Assembly: GCA_963832725.1 (NCBI GenBank)
Contig: CAWHVG010000003.1
Span: 496,001-560,000, forward strand
Reading direction: 5' to 3'
DNA: 64,000 nucleotides
Source of the DNA: JAEZBP01 sp963832725
GTDB lineage: Bacteria; Myxococcota_A; Polyangia; Polyangiales; Sandaracinaceae
The position numbers and the translations under genes are program-made. Shown here one piece after another: positions 22,336 through 31,553 of the stretch. Positions within the stretch are counted from its first letter, which is position 1; each line of letters begins with the position of its first letter. The notes beneath the pieces are model-generated. The model searched no databases. It was given only the letters and a program-made list of their open reading frames with translations, and was not told the origin of the DNA.

Positions 22336-23106
22336 TCAGGGCCAGCGCGGGCGTCGCTTGGCGAAGAACGCCTCGAGCGCTTCTCGGTGGTCGTCACCGC
22401 CCCACAGCTCGCGGAAGACCTCCCACTCGACCTCTCGCGCGCGGGCGGCGCTCTCACCGTAGGTCGCACGGAGCACCCGTTTGAACCCGGCCACGGCGCG
22501 CGGTGAGGTCTTCGCGATGGCATCCGCGAGCTCCAGCGCGCGCGTCACGCTGCCGCCGTCCGCCACGACCTCGTCGATCAGCCCGAGCGAGGCGGCGCGG
22601 GCCGCGTCGAGGATCTCCGCCGTGGCGAGGAGACGGAGCGCGGTGCCCCGCGGGACCAGACGGGCGAGGCGTGTCGAGGCGCCCCAGCCGGTGGTGAGCC
22701 CCATCGCCGCTTGGCGGAACGACACGCGCGCCCGCTCCTCGGCGATGCGGTAGTCGCAGGCGAGCGCGATCTCGCAGCCGCCTCCGAACGCCCAGCCGTT
22801 GACGGCGGCGATCACCGGCGCCGGCAGGGCCTCCAGGCGGTCGAGCAGGGCCGTCATCCGCTGGCTCAGCGCCAGCGTCTCGTCAGCCGGCCGGTCGCGG
22901 ATGAATTTCAGGTCGCCCCCGCTGAGGAAGCTCTCGCCGGCGCCGGTCAGCACGACGGCCCGCACGTCGGGATCCTGCTCGATGCGGGTCACGGCCTCGT
23001 CCAGCGCGTCGTGGACGGCCGGATCGACGGCGTTCTTCGTCTCGGGACGGTCGACCGTCAGCACCCACGCGTGCCCACGGACCTCGACGCGGAGGACCTC
23101 GCTCAC
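22336..23106 (-). CDS. Enoyl-CoA hydratase/isomerase (crotonase) family protein
   Basis: A 256-residue crotonase-fold enzyme acting on acyl-CoA thioesters. The oxyanion-hole segments are present: SFLSGGDLKF and AAVNGWAFGGGCEIALACDY. The two catalytic glutamates of true hydratases appear to be missing: the usual F-x-x-PE segment reads FRQAAMGLTTGWGASTRL and the next helix reads RGTALRLLATAEIL. The Thr-Gly-Trp-Gly loop recalls decarboxylase-type members. So a decarboxylase or thioesterase activity on a branched or malonyl-type CoA is more likely than hydration; this is inference. A methylmalonyl-CoA mutase operon lies 8 kb away. It starts at ATG 23106, divergent from ddl with 279 non-coding bases between. 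Confidence 0.8.
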   Translation of the reverse strand: MSEVLRVEVRGHAWVLTVDRPETKNAVDPAVHDALDEAVTRIEQDPDVRAVVLTGAGESFLSGGDLKFIRDRPADETLALSQRMTALLDRLEALPAPVIAAVNGWAFGGGCEIALACDYRIAEERARVSFRQAAMGLTTGWGASTRLARLVPRGTALRLLATAEILDAARAASLGLIDEVVADGGSVTRALELADAIAKTSPRAVAGFKRVLRATYGESAARAREVEWEVFRELWGGDDHREALEAFFAKRRPRWP

Positions 23107-23385
23107 GCTCTCGCCCTACCACGCGTCGAGCGCGGCGACGACCGGCCGCGCTCGACGGCAGCGCCGTCGCGAGCGCGCGCCCCGTTGTGCGACCGAGCCA
23201 CCTGCGCTATCAGGCCGAATTCTGACCACCCGAGCCGCGGCAGGGTACCGACGTCGTACGGGCTCGCTGGCGTGTCCAGAGAGACACGAAGCAAACCCCG
23301 CCGGAGCAGAGAACGCCTGGAAACGGGGCGGTTCGCACGCCTGGCGCAGGCCTGGCAGAGAACCGCCGCACGAGGAGAGCCGAAC

Positions 23386-24366
23386 ATGAGCCACAAGCGT
23401 ATCGGGGTGTTGCTCGGAGGCCTGGGGTCGGAGCGGGAGATCTCGCTCCAGACGGGTGAGGCGGTCGCCAAGGCGCTCGCGGATCGCGGACACGACGTCA
23501 CTCGCATCTACGTCGACCGCGATCTGGACCGAGTGCTGCGCCAGAACCCCATCGACGTGGCCTTCATCGCGCTGCACGGGCCCTACGGTGAGGACGGCTG
23601 CGTGCAGGGCATGCTCGAGCTCATGGGCATCCCGTACACCGGGAGCGGAGTGCTCGCGAGCGCTCTCGCCATGGACAAGCTCAAGTCCAAGGAGCTCTTC
23701 CGCCTCTACAACGTCCCGACGCCGCCTTACTACCTGGTCGATCGGGACCGCACGGGCGAGCTGGAAGAGATCCACGGTTCGTTCGGCTTCCCGGTGTTCG
23801 TGAAGCCCCGCCGCGCCGGCTCGAGCGTCGGCGCCGGCAAGGCCAGCGACATGGGGGAGCTGCGCGCGCGGGTGGATGACGCCGCGCAGTTCGACCGCTC
23901 GGTGCTGGTGGAGCGCTTCGTCGGAGGCCGCGAGGTGACCGTCGGCCTCCTCGACGGACGCGCGCTGGGCGCGCTCGAGATCGTGGCCAAGGGCTCGTTC
24001 TACGACTACCGCTCGAAGTACCAGTCGGGTCAGAGCGACTACCACTTCCCGGCCCGGCTCAGCCCGACGCGTTACAAGGGCGTGCTCAACATCGCCGAGC
24101 GCGCGGCCGCCTGCCTGGGCGTCACCGGCGCCGCCCGCGTCGACATGCTGGTGACCGAAGGCGAGAACGAGTACGTGCTCGAGGTGAACACCCTCCCGGG
24201 GATGACGCCGACCTCGCTCCTGCCCAGATTCGCGGCCGGCGCCGGCCACGACTTCGGCGGTCTCTGCGAGGCCATCCTCGAGCGGGCCACCCTGGGTGGG
24301 AGCGAAGCGGTGGCCGAGCGCGCCGAGGACACGCCCCTGGCTCGCCCGATCGCGCTCGCGCGCTGA
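23386..24366 (+). CDS. ddl: D-alanine--D-alanine ligase
   Basis: A 326-residue ATP-grasp ligase that joins two D-alanines for peptidoglycan precursors in the cytoplasm. ATG 23386 follows GAGGAG and begins MSHKRIGVLLGGLGSEREIS, the usual first strand and loop. Also present are ALHGPYGEDGCVQGML, the GIPYTGSGVLASALAMDK segment, the ATP-binding VKPRRAGSSVGA loop, and the metal- and ligand-binding EVNTLPGMTPTSLLP. The frame stays open upstream to 22711, but that stretch overlaps the crotonase gene and has no ligase similarity. The kup gene follows after 43 bases. Confidence 0.94.
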   Translation: MSHKRIGVLLGGLGSEREISLQTGEAVAKALADRGHDVTRIYVDRDLDRVLRQNPIDVAFIALHGPYGEDGCVQGMLELMGIPYTGSGVLASALAMDKLKSKELFRLYNVPTPPYYLVDRDRTGELEEIHGSFGFPVFVKPRRAGSSVGAGKASDMGELRARVDDAAQFDRSVLVERFVGGREVTVGLLDGRALGALEIVAKGSFYDYRSKYQSGQSDYHFPARLSPTRYKGVLNIAERAAACLGVTGAARVDMLVTEGENEYVLEVNTLPGMTPTSLLPRFAAGAGHDFGGLCEAILERATLGGSEAVAERAEDTPLARPIALAR

Positions 24367-24409
24367 ACCCGCGCGCCCGAGGTGCTATGGGAGCGTCCCA
24401 CAGGGACCC

Positions 24410-26318
24410 ATGACCGACGCCCCTCACCACGAGACCGAGAAGCCCACCGGGCGCTACCTGGCCGTTCTCAGCCTGACCGCGCTCGGCGTCGTCTACGGCG
24501 ACATCGGCACCAGCCCGCTCTACGCCGTGCGCGAGTGCTTCGCCGGCGAGCACGGCCTGGCGCTGACGCCGGACGTCCTCGAGGTGAACGTACTCGGCGT
24601 GCTCTCGCTCGTCGTGTGGTCGCTGATCGTGGTCATCTCGCTGAAGTACCTGGCGTACGTCATGCGAGCGGACAACGAGGGGGAGGGCGGCATCCTGGCG
24701 CTGATGGCGCTGGCCCTCGATCCGAAGCAGCCCGTACGGCGCCAGTGGCTGGTGTTCATCCTCGGGCTCTTCGGCGCCGCGCTGCTCTATGGTGACGGCG
24801 CCATCACGCCGGCCATCTCGGTGCTGAGCGCGGTCGAAGGCGTGCGGGTCGCCGCGCCCGCGATGGGGCCCTTCGTCGTGCCGACCACCATCGGCATCCT
24901 GATCGTGCTGTTCTGGTTCCAGCGCAAGGGCACGGCCGGCGTGGGCCTGGTCTTCGGGCCGGTCACGCTCCTCTGGTTCGCCGTCCTGATCGTGCTGGGC
25001 GTCTACCAGATCGCGCAGAACCCCGCCGTCCTGCGGGCGCTCTCGCCGACCTACGCGGCCGAGTATTTCGCCGTCCACGGCATCCCCGGCATGGTGGTGC
25101 TCGGCTCGGTGTTCCTGGTGGTGACCGGCGGCGAGGCCCTCTACGCCGACATGGGCCACTTCGGCCCGCGGCCCATCCGGCTGGCCTGGTTCGCGCTGGT
25201 GCTGCCGGCGCTGATCATCAACTACTTCGGCCAGGGCGCGCTCATCCTCCGCCAGCCCGAGGCCGCGCAGCAGCCGCTCTTCCACATGGCGCCGAGCTGG
25301 TCGGTGCTCCCGCTGGTCGCGCTCGCCACCGCCGCGACCGTGATCGCGTCGCAGGCGGTGATCTCGGGCACCTACAGCATCACGCGGCAGGCGATCATGC
25401 TCGGCTACGCGCCGCGCCTGCAGGTCGAGCACACCTCGACGCGCGAGGAGGGGCAGATCTACCTGCCGACCATCAACTGGGGCCTCTTGGTGGTCACGGT
25501 GGTGTTGGTGGTCGGCTTCGGATCGTCGACGCGGCTGGCGGCGGCGTACGGCATCGCGGTCACCACGACCATGGTCATCACCACGGTCCTGGCCCACGTG
25601 GTGGCCCGCCGGGTGTGGGGCTGGAAGCTGGCGGTCGCGCTCCCGCTGACGCTGTCGCTCTTGGTCGTCGACCTCGCTTTCCTCGGCGCCAACGCGCTGA
25701 AGATCGCCGACGGCGGCTGGGTCCCGCTGGCCATGGCGATGGTGGTGTTCGTCGGGATGAGCACGTGGAAGCGAGGCCGGGAGTATCCTCTCGGACCGCC
25801 TCGACGAGCGGACGATCCCTTGGGACGAGCTGCCCGGGTTCCTGGAGAAGGTGGACGCCACACGGGTGCCGGGGACGGCCGTGTACATGACGGGCCGGCC
25901 CGACCGTGTGCCGCCGGCGTTGTTCGAGAACGTCCGTCACAACCACGCGCTGCACGAGAAGGTCATCTTCCTCTCGATCACGTTCACGCAGCAGGCGCGC
26001 GTCTCGGTCGGCAAGCGGCTGAAGGTCGATCACATCGCCGAGGGGTTCGAGCGGGTGCAGGGCTTCTACGGGTTCGTGGAGCAGCCGGACGTGCCGCGGC
26101 TGCTCGAGTTGGCGCTGGCGGAGGGGATTGAGGTCGACATGGAGACGACCACGTTCGTGCTGGGGCGGGAGACGCTGCTGGCGACGGAGCGGCCCGGGAT
26201 GGCGATCTGGCGGGAGACGCTCTTCGCGTTCATGAGCCGCAATGCGCGGCGGGCGGCGTCGTTCTTTCGGATTCCGAGCGAGCGGGTGCTGGAGATTGGG
26301 TCGCAGATCGAGCTCTGA
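24410..26318 (+). CDS. kup: Kup-type potassium uptake transporter (one frameshift near 25791)
   Basis: This is a polytopic potassium-proton symporter of the Kup/HAK family, about 635 residues. ATG 24410 gives a short hydrophilic N-terminus before the family hallmark LGVVYGDIGTSPLYAVREC. Around twelve hydrophobic segments follow up to about residue 450, including DGAITPAISVLSAVEGV and GGEALYADMGHFG. The C-terminal cytoplasmic part contains VPGTAVYMTGRPDRVPPALF and ends FFRIPSERVLEIGSQIEL, both typical. Near 25791 one extra T (CGGGAGTATCCTC) shifts the frame; removing it gives REILSDRLDERTIPWDEL and joins the two halves. No riboswitch is visible in the 43-base gap to ddl. Confidence 0.9.
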
Positions 26319-26367
26319 CTCGTTCGTCTCTTCAGGGCTCGGCGGGTCTCCGGGCTCTGCCGCGGGT

Positions 26368-26515
26368 GGAGCCGGCTGCGGTGGATGGAGCCGGCTGCGG
26401 TGGATGGGGCCGGGGCTGCCGCGGATGGGAGCGGGGGCTGCCGCGGATGGGAGCGGGGGCTGCCGCGGGTCGGAGCGGGGGCTGCCGCGGATGGGGCCGG
26501 GGCTGCCGCGGATGG
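26368..26515. repeat. Seven tandem 19-22-base G-rich units
   Basis: Two copies of GGAGCCGGCTGCGGTGGAT are followed by five units like GGGAGCGGGGGCTGCCGCGG with small changes (GGGCC or GGAGCG starts). Unit lengths vary between 19 and 22, so no reading frame is kept. The array starts about 50 bases after the kup stop and opens a 1.64 kb stretch (26319-27961) in which I see no credible gene. Confidence 0.85.
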
Positions 26516-26526
26516 GCGTCCGGCAG

Positions 26527-26660
26527 GTCGCGGGGGCTCGCCCCCTCCTTCGCGGGGACCCCGCCCCCAGCGCCGCGCAACGAACGATTTGAACGACGAA
26601 TCGTTCGTCACGCGGCGCTCGATGAGGCACCCCCAGGCGTCGGGGGCGAGCCCCCACGAC
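26527..26660. repeat. Long imperfect inverted repeat (MITE- or REP-like)
   Basis: The outer arms GTCGCGGGGGCTCGCCCCC (26527-26545) and 26642-26660 are inverted copies with one mismatch in 19. The inner arms 26569-26589 and 26599-26619 are inverted copies too: nine matching bases (AGCGCCGCG), a two-base CA bulge, then ten matching bases (ACGAACGATT), around the nine-base loop TGAACGACG. Between outer and inner arms the two sides differ. No ORF of interest lies inside. Confidence 0.8.
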
Positions 26661-26757
26661 CCGCCTGCTCGGGTTCATGGGTCACCAGGGGGTGCGTGCT
26701 GGTACGGGTCCCGGAGCATGCGCACACGGCGCGCATGCTCCACGACTGCTGCCGCCG

Positions 26758-27243
26758 GTCGCTGCTCGGCTCGGGGTGGCGGAGCTGCCGCGGGTCGCTG
26801 GTCGGGCCGGAGCTGCCGCCGGTCGCCGCTCGGCTCGGGCTGCCGGAGCTGCCGCCGGTCGCTGCTCGGCTCGGGGTGGCGGGGCTGTCGCGGGTCGCTG
26901 CTCGGCTCGGAGGAGCGGGGCCGGTCGCTCGGCTCGGGGCGGAGCTGCCGCGGGTCGCTGCTCGGGCCGGAGCTGCCGCTGGTCGCCGCTCGGCTCGGGC
27001 TGCCGGGGGTCGCTGCTCGACTCGGGGTGGCGGAGCTGCCGCGGGTCGCTGCTCGGTTCGGGCTGCCGGGGCTGCCGCGAGTCGCTGCTCGGCTCCCGCT
27101 GTCGGAGCTGGGGCCGGTCGCTGCTCGGCTCGGGGTGGCGGGGCTGCCGCCGGTCGCTGCTCGGTTCGGGCTGCCGGGGCTGCCGCGAGTCGCTGCTCGG
27201 CTCCCGCTGTCGGAGCTGGGGCCGGTCGCTGCTCGGTTCCGGC
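26758..27243. repeat. About fifteen degenerate 27-37-base GC-rich units
   Basis: GTCGCTGCTCGG or a close variant recurs at 26758, 26793, 26822, 26858, 26894, 26924, 26954, 26982, 27009, 27044, 27081, 27117, 27152, 27189 and 27224. The intervening bases resemble CTCGGGGTGGCGGAGCTGCC. The block from about 27044 to 27130 recurs nearly unchanged at about 27152-27237, which suggests a recent segmental duplication. All six frames are open for long stretches because of base composition; I judge the array non-coding. Confidence 0.82.
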
Positions 27244-27335
27244 TCGACGGGAGGCTCACGGAGACGCCGTCGCGCCTTCGCTGCAATTCGGGGTGGCAGA
27301 CCCAAAGGGGGCACCAAATCGAAGCGGCCGAGGTG

Positions 27336-27770
27336 GTCGGACCCCTCGGGGGTCGGCGGAGGCCAAAATTTAGCGGATGTCGGACCCCTCAGGGGTCGAG
27401 GGGGGTCGAGAATTTAGTGGGTATCGGACCCCTCAGGGGTCGAGGGGGGGTCAAAATTTGGGTGGGTGTCGGACCCCTCAGGGGTCGAGGGGGGTCAAAA
27501 TTTAGTGGGTGTCGGACCCCTCAGGGGTCGAGGGGGGTCAAAATTTAGTGGGTGTCGGACCCCTCAGGGGTCGAGGGGGGGTCAAAATTTGGGTGGGTGT
27601 CGGACCCCTCGGGGGTCGGCGGGGGTCGAAATTTGGTGGGTGTCGGACCCCTCAGGGGTCGGCGGGGGTCGAAATTCGCCGATCTCCGAGCCTCCTGGGG
27701 GTCGGGGAACGCAGAATTTGACGATTGGGCGACCCCTCGAGGGGCTGGCGAGCGATCGAGCTGTATCGTT
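27336..27770. repeat. Tandem array of 43-45-base units, each with a palindrome
   Basis: Eight clear units begin at 27336, 27379, 27423, 27468, 27511, 27554, 27599 and 27642, with decayed ones near 27685 and 27727. Each starts with GTCGGACCCCTCAGGGGTCG, in which GACCCCT and AGGGGTC are inverted around one base, and continues with a G run and an AT patch such as TCAAAATTTAGTGGGTG. The period is not a multiple of three, so the units do not encode a protein repeat. Between this array and the next gene (27771-27961) I see only further decayed GACCCC/GGGGTC remnants. Confidence 0.9.
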
Positions 27771-27961
27771 TCGGGCACCCCAGAGAGTGGGTGGAAGGCA
27801 ACCCGTATCATTGCGGCAGCCCCGAAGGGGTCGCGAATCGGACACGGTAGCCTTGCGGTGACCCGGTGAGGTCCGCGACAGGAAGCGGTAGCCATGAGGC
27901 CGCCGCGGCCGGCGTGCGCTCCGGCTATGGGCAGCCGCGCGGCGGGGAGGTGTCGCGGGGG

Positions 27962-28855
27962 CTACTGGCCGGCGAACTGGAGGATGGGGTAGTCGACGAA
28001 GCCGCCGTTGCGGCTGATGATGCGGATCGGGACGACTTCGCCGCGGCGCACTCCCAGCGCAGCGAGGGCTTGGGCCGGCATGAAGACCAGGTCCGCCGGC
28101 TCTTCCCCGCCGCTGTGCTTGCAGCGGACGGTCATGCGGTTCTGGACGCCCGCCGGATAGGTGCGGCGGCGACGGTCGTTCGGTTGGACGAGGTCGATCT
28201 CGTCGGCGAACGCGACCGCACACTGCTGGACGGTGCCGATCATCGCCGGATCATCGGGCAAGGCCGAGAGGTCGAAGCCGTTCGGGACGCTCACCGGCTG
28301 CGAGCGCGGCGCCAGGCGCGCCAGCTCCGGGTTCTCCCCCTCCGCGCCGACGAACTGCACGATCGGGTAGTCGAAGTAGCCGCCGTCCGCGGCCAGGATG
28401 CGAACTCGAACTCGTCGGCCTCGGCTCACGTCCGATACGTGGGCGGCCTGGTCGCGCGAGAATACGAGATCGGCCCACCCCTCGCCGGTCGGCGCGTGGC
28501 ATTTGATGGCCATCCGCTGGACGACGTCGGCTTCGTAGCGCTCGGCGTCGTCGCCCTCGACGGCTTCCGGGCGGCCGCTGAAGATCACGTCGCACGGTTG
28601 AATCGTGTGGAGGTGCACGCCCGGCTGCACTCGCACCAGCCGGATGTCGAACCCGGCGCCGGGGTCGTTCGGGGTACCCGCCGCCGGCTGCAGGGCGGGC
28701 TGCTCGGGCTGGATGGAGCGGTGGGCCTCTTGATCCGGGTTCCCGGGCCGGCCGTGCTCCCCGTCGGAGCTCCCGTGGGTGTGGTGAAATGGGTTCGACC
28801 AGCAGCCGCCGGCCAACATCGCCCATCCCATGAGCAGCGCCGTCACCCTCCGCAT
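27962..28855 (-). CDS. Lipoprotein with an internally duplicated domain
   Basis: A protein of about 297 residues. The start at 28855 gives MRRVTALLMGWAMLAGGCWS, a standard lipoprotein signal with lipobox LAGGC; the frame is open 13 codons further upstream but without a better signal. A His- and Pro-rich tether of about 50 residues follows. Then come two related segments of about 110 residues. Each has a Cys in its first strand, an xMxxKC or MTVRCK strand, an ADLVF motif, a xRVRI or VPIRI strand and the near-identical end GGYFDYPIVQFVG or GGFVDYPILQFAG. I do not recognise the family. The duplicated beta-rich domain suggests a periplasmic binding or structural role, which is inference. Confidence 0.75.
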   Translation of the reverse strand: MRRVTALLMGWAMLAGGCWSNPFHHTHGSSDGEHGRPGNPDQEAHRSIQPEQPALQPAAGTPNDPGAGFDIRLVRVQPGVHLHTIQPCDVIFSGRPEAVEGDDAERYEADVVQRMAIKCHAPTGEGWADLVFSRDQAAHVSDVSRGRRVRVRILAADGGYFDYPIVQFVGAEGENPELARLAPRSQPVSVPNGFDLSALPDDPAMIGTVQQCAVAFADEIDLVQPNDRRRRTYPAGVQNRMTVRCKHSGGEEPADLVFMPAQALAALGVRRGEVVPIRIISRNGGFVDYPILQFAGQ

Positions 28856-29089
28856 GACGACCCGCGAGCTACGCTGAGGGGCGATCGCTGTCAAGCGAGG
28901 CAGGCGTCCCCAGGGGCTGGCGCCTGCTCCGGGCCGGTGATAGCGTCCCCGCCGCCCAGCCGTCTGGCGCGCGGCTCATGAGAGCACGCCCCCGGGCTGG
29001 GAGAAGATTGACTCTCTGGGGATCCCCCAGACCGAGCGGGCCGCGTGCCGGAGGACGCCCAGCGCCCCGCACGTAGCGTCGGAGAGACG

Positions 29090-31535
29090 ATGACGTTCAC
29101 GGAAGCTGCCGTCGAGGTGCTTCGGCTGGTTGGCCGACCCCTCCACTACAAGAAGATCACCGAGATCGCGATCGCGAAGAATCTGCTCAGCCACGTCGGC
29201 AAGGCGCCCGACATGACCATGAGCTCTCGCCTCGCCACCATGATCAAGAAGGACCGGGGCGACGAGCCGATCATCAAGGTCAAGCCAGGGGTGTTCGGTC
29301 TCCGCGAGTTCACCGACGAGGTGCTCGCGCTGGCCGACGCGGATTTCGACGTGGACGTGGACTCGCTTCCCGACGTCGAGGTGACCGAGGCCCCGGACGA
29401 GGCCGAGGAGGAGAGCACGCCGCGCCCGCGTCCGTCCCTGCCCGGGGCGGACGTCTTCCCGGAGGAGGAAGACGACGACGAGCCGATCCTGGCCAAGATC
29501 GACGAGAAGGCCCCCCGCGACGAAGGCGACGGGGAGGAGGGCGGACGCGGCAAGCGGCGGCGCCGCCGGCGCCGGAAGGGCGAAGGGGATCGCGATCGCG
29601 ATGACCAGCCCCGCCGGGATCGTGACCGCGCCCGCGACCGTGGGGACCGCGACCGTGGGGATCGCGACCGTGGGGACCGCGACCGTGGGGCCCGCGACCG
29701 TGGGGCCCGTGACCGTGGGGACCGCGACCGTGGGGACCGCGACCGTGGGGACCGGGGGCGTGGCCGCAACCGGGGGCGCGGGAGGCACGAGCGTGAGCAG
29801 CTCGACATGTCGCGGATGCCCGAGGAGGGCGATCTGCTGGGGCAGGACCTGGCGGACGCCGTGTTCGCGGTGCTCGAGACGCATCGCGTCGAGCCTCTCT
29901 CGCACGGCCGCGTGGCCGAGCTGCTGATCGCCAAGGGGCGGCTCTCCGGCTCGCCCGCAGCGCTCGCGCCGACCATCGCCGCCGCCGTGCGTGCCGACGG
30001 GATCCGCCGCGGCGCCGAGGGCGCCCGCTTCCGTTTCGTGGACGGGAGGCTCGCGCTCGAGGAGTGGTACCTGCCGCAGGAGGCGAGCCGGCTGGAGCGG
30101 GACGCCCGCCGAGCCGCCAGCGCGCAGCGCGAGGTCGTGCAGCGGACCTTCCTCCGCAAGCTCGGCGATCTGCCGGCGGCGGCCTTCGCGGAGCTCCTCG
30201 CCACCTGGCTCAACGCCGAGGGGATCGGCTCGCTGCGCGCGGTGCGCCGGCCCGGCAGCTCCGGGGTCGAGCTCCACCTCGCCGGCACCTTGCGCCGGGG
30301 TCGCGAGGAGGTGCCGCTCGCCATCCTGGTTCTGCGCGACGGGCGCGACCTGCGCGGAGAGCGGATCGTCGAGGTTCGTGGCGCGCTCCATCACTACGGC
30401 AACGCTTCGATGGCCTGGGTGATCACCACGGGGCGTGCCGACGGCTCCGCGCGTCAGGAGGTCGAGGTCGCCGGCGCGCCACCGGTCGTGCTCTTCGACG
30501 GCCGCGGGCTGGCCGGCGCGATGGAGGCGCGCGGTGTCGGCCTGAAGGTTCGCTCGTTGCTTCTGTCGACCATCGATCTCGATCTCTTGGATGCACTTCG
30601 CGGCGAGCCCGAGGAGATCCGCTCCGACCGGGAGCGGGAGGACGCGACCAGGACGCGACCGCGACCAGGACCGCGACCGCGACCAGGACCGCGACCGCGA
30701 CCGGGACCAGGAGGACGATGACGAGGGCGGTCGCTCCAAGCGCAAGCGCCGCCGCAAGAAGCGGGGCGGGCGCGACGAGAGCGACGAGAGCGCGGAGACC
30801 GACCAGCACGGCGAGGCCGACGAGAGCGAGCCGGAGGAAGGCCGCGAGTCGTCCGAGGGTGCCCAGTCGTCCGAGGGTGCCCAGTCGTCCGAGGGTGCCC
30901 AGTCGTCGGATGACGAGGATTCGGAAGATGGCGAGCCCCGCCGCCGCCGCCGCCGCCGCCGTGGGCGTCGCCGCGGGCGGCGTCGCGACGAGGAGAACGG
31001 TTCGGACGAGGCGGAGGCGAGCGGCGACCGGTCCGACGATACGGAGGACGACGAGGGCTCCGACGACGACCGGTCCGATCGCGAGTCCCACGACGAGGCC
31101 GAGGGCCGCGAGTCGGTCGAGGACTCGGACGACGAAGACTCCGATGACGACGGGTCGGACGACGAGGACTCCGATGACGATGGGTCGGATGACGAAGACT
31201 CCGATGACGACGAGTCGGACGACGACGACTCCGACGACGACGAGTCGGACGACGACGACTCCGATGACGACGAGTCGGACGACGAGGACTCCGATGACGA
31301 TGGGTCGGATGACGATGGGTCGGATGACGAAGACTCCGATGACGACGAGTCGGACGACGAAGACTCCGATGACGATGGGTCGGACGACGACGACTCCGAT
31401 GACGACGAGTCGGACGACGACGACTCCGATGACGACGAGCGCTACGTGCGCGCTTCGGACTTGGACGACGCCGCCGATTACGACGACGACGACGGCGACG
31501 ACGGCGACGGGCGGGAGGAGCCCGCTGCACAGTAG
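29090..31535 (+). CDS. HARE-HTH protein with degenerate Mrr-like fold and Arg-Asp / Ser-Asp repeats (frameshift near 30650)
   Basis: About 815 residues. ATG 29090 after GGAGAG is chosen over 29045. Residues 1-75 match the HARE-HTH domain (VGRPLHYKKITEIAI, then FGLREF), a DNA-linked winged helix seen in RpoE-delta, ASXL proteins and restriction enzymes. An acidic linker, a basic run and RDRGD repeats (about residues 170-230) follow. Residues 240-325 hold a second helix-turn-helix-like region. Residues 350-490 resemble the Mrr-type nuclease fold (AFAELLATWLNAEGI, then WVITTGRADG), but the D...QxK catalytic residues are not evident, so cleavage activity is doubtful. Near 30650 the frame changes inside GACCGCGACCAG repeats; two missing C restore it. 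The tail is a basic segment and about 110 residues of SDDEDSDDD repeats. DNA or chromatin binding is inferred. Confidence 0.72.
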
Positions 31536-31553
31536 GCGCGAAGGGAGGGAGCC

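Noticed and set aside
22711..23385. N-terminal extension of D-Ala-D-Ala ligase
   Set aside because: The extension overlaps the crotonase gene in antisense; ATG 23386 has a good ribosome site and begins the conserved first strand.
26366..27548. Long open frames on both strands through the repeat region, including Pro/Arg/Ser-rich repeat proteins
   Set aside because: All six frames stay open because stops are rare in this GC-rich repeat DNA; repeat lengths vary and break any frame, and there is no start signal or codon-position pattern.
27336..27770. A CRISPR array
   Set aside because: The sequences between palindromes are nearly identical, so there are no distinct spacers, the unit is a simple tandem repeat, and no cas gene is present in the window.
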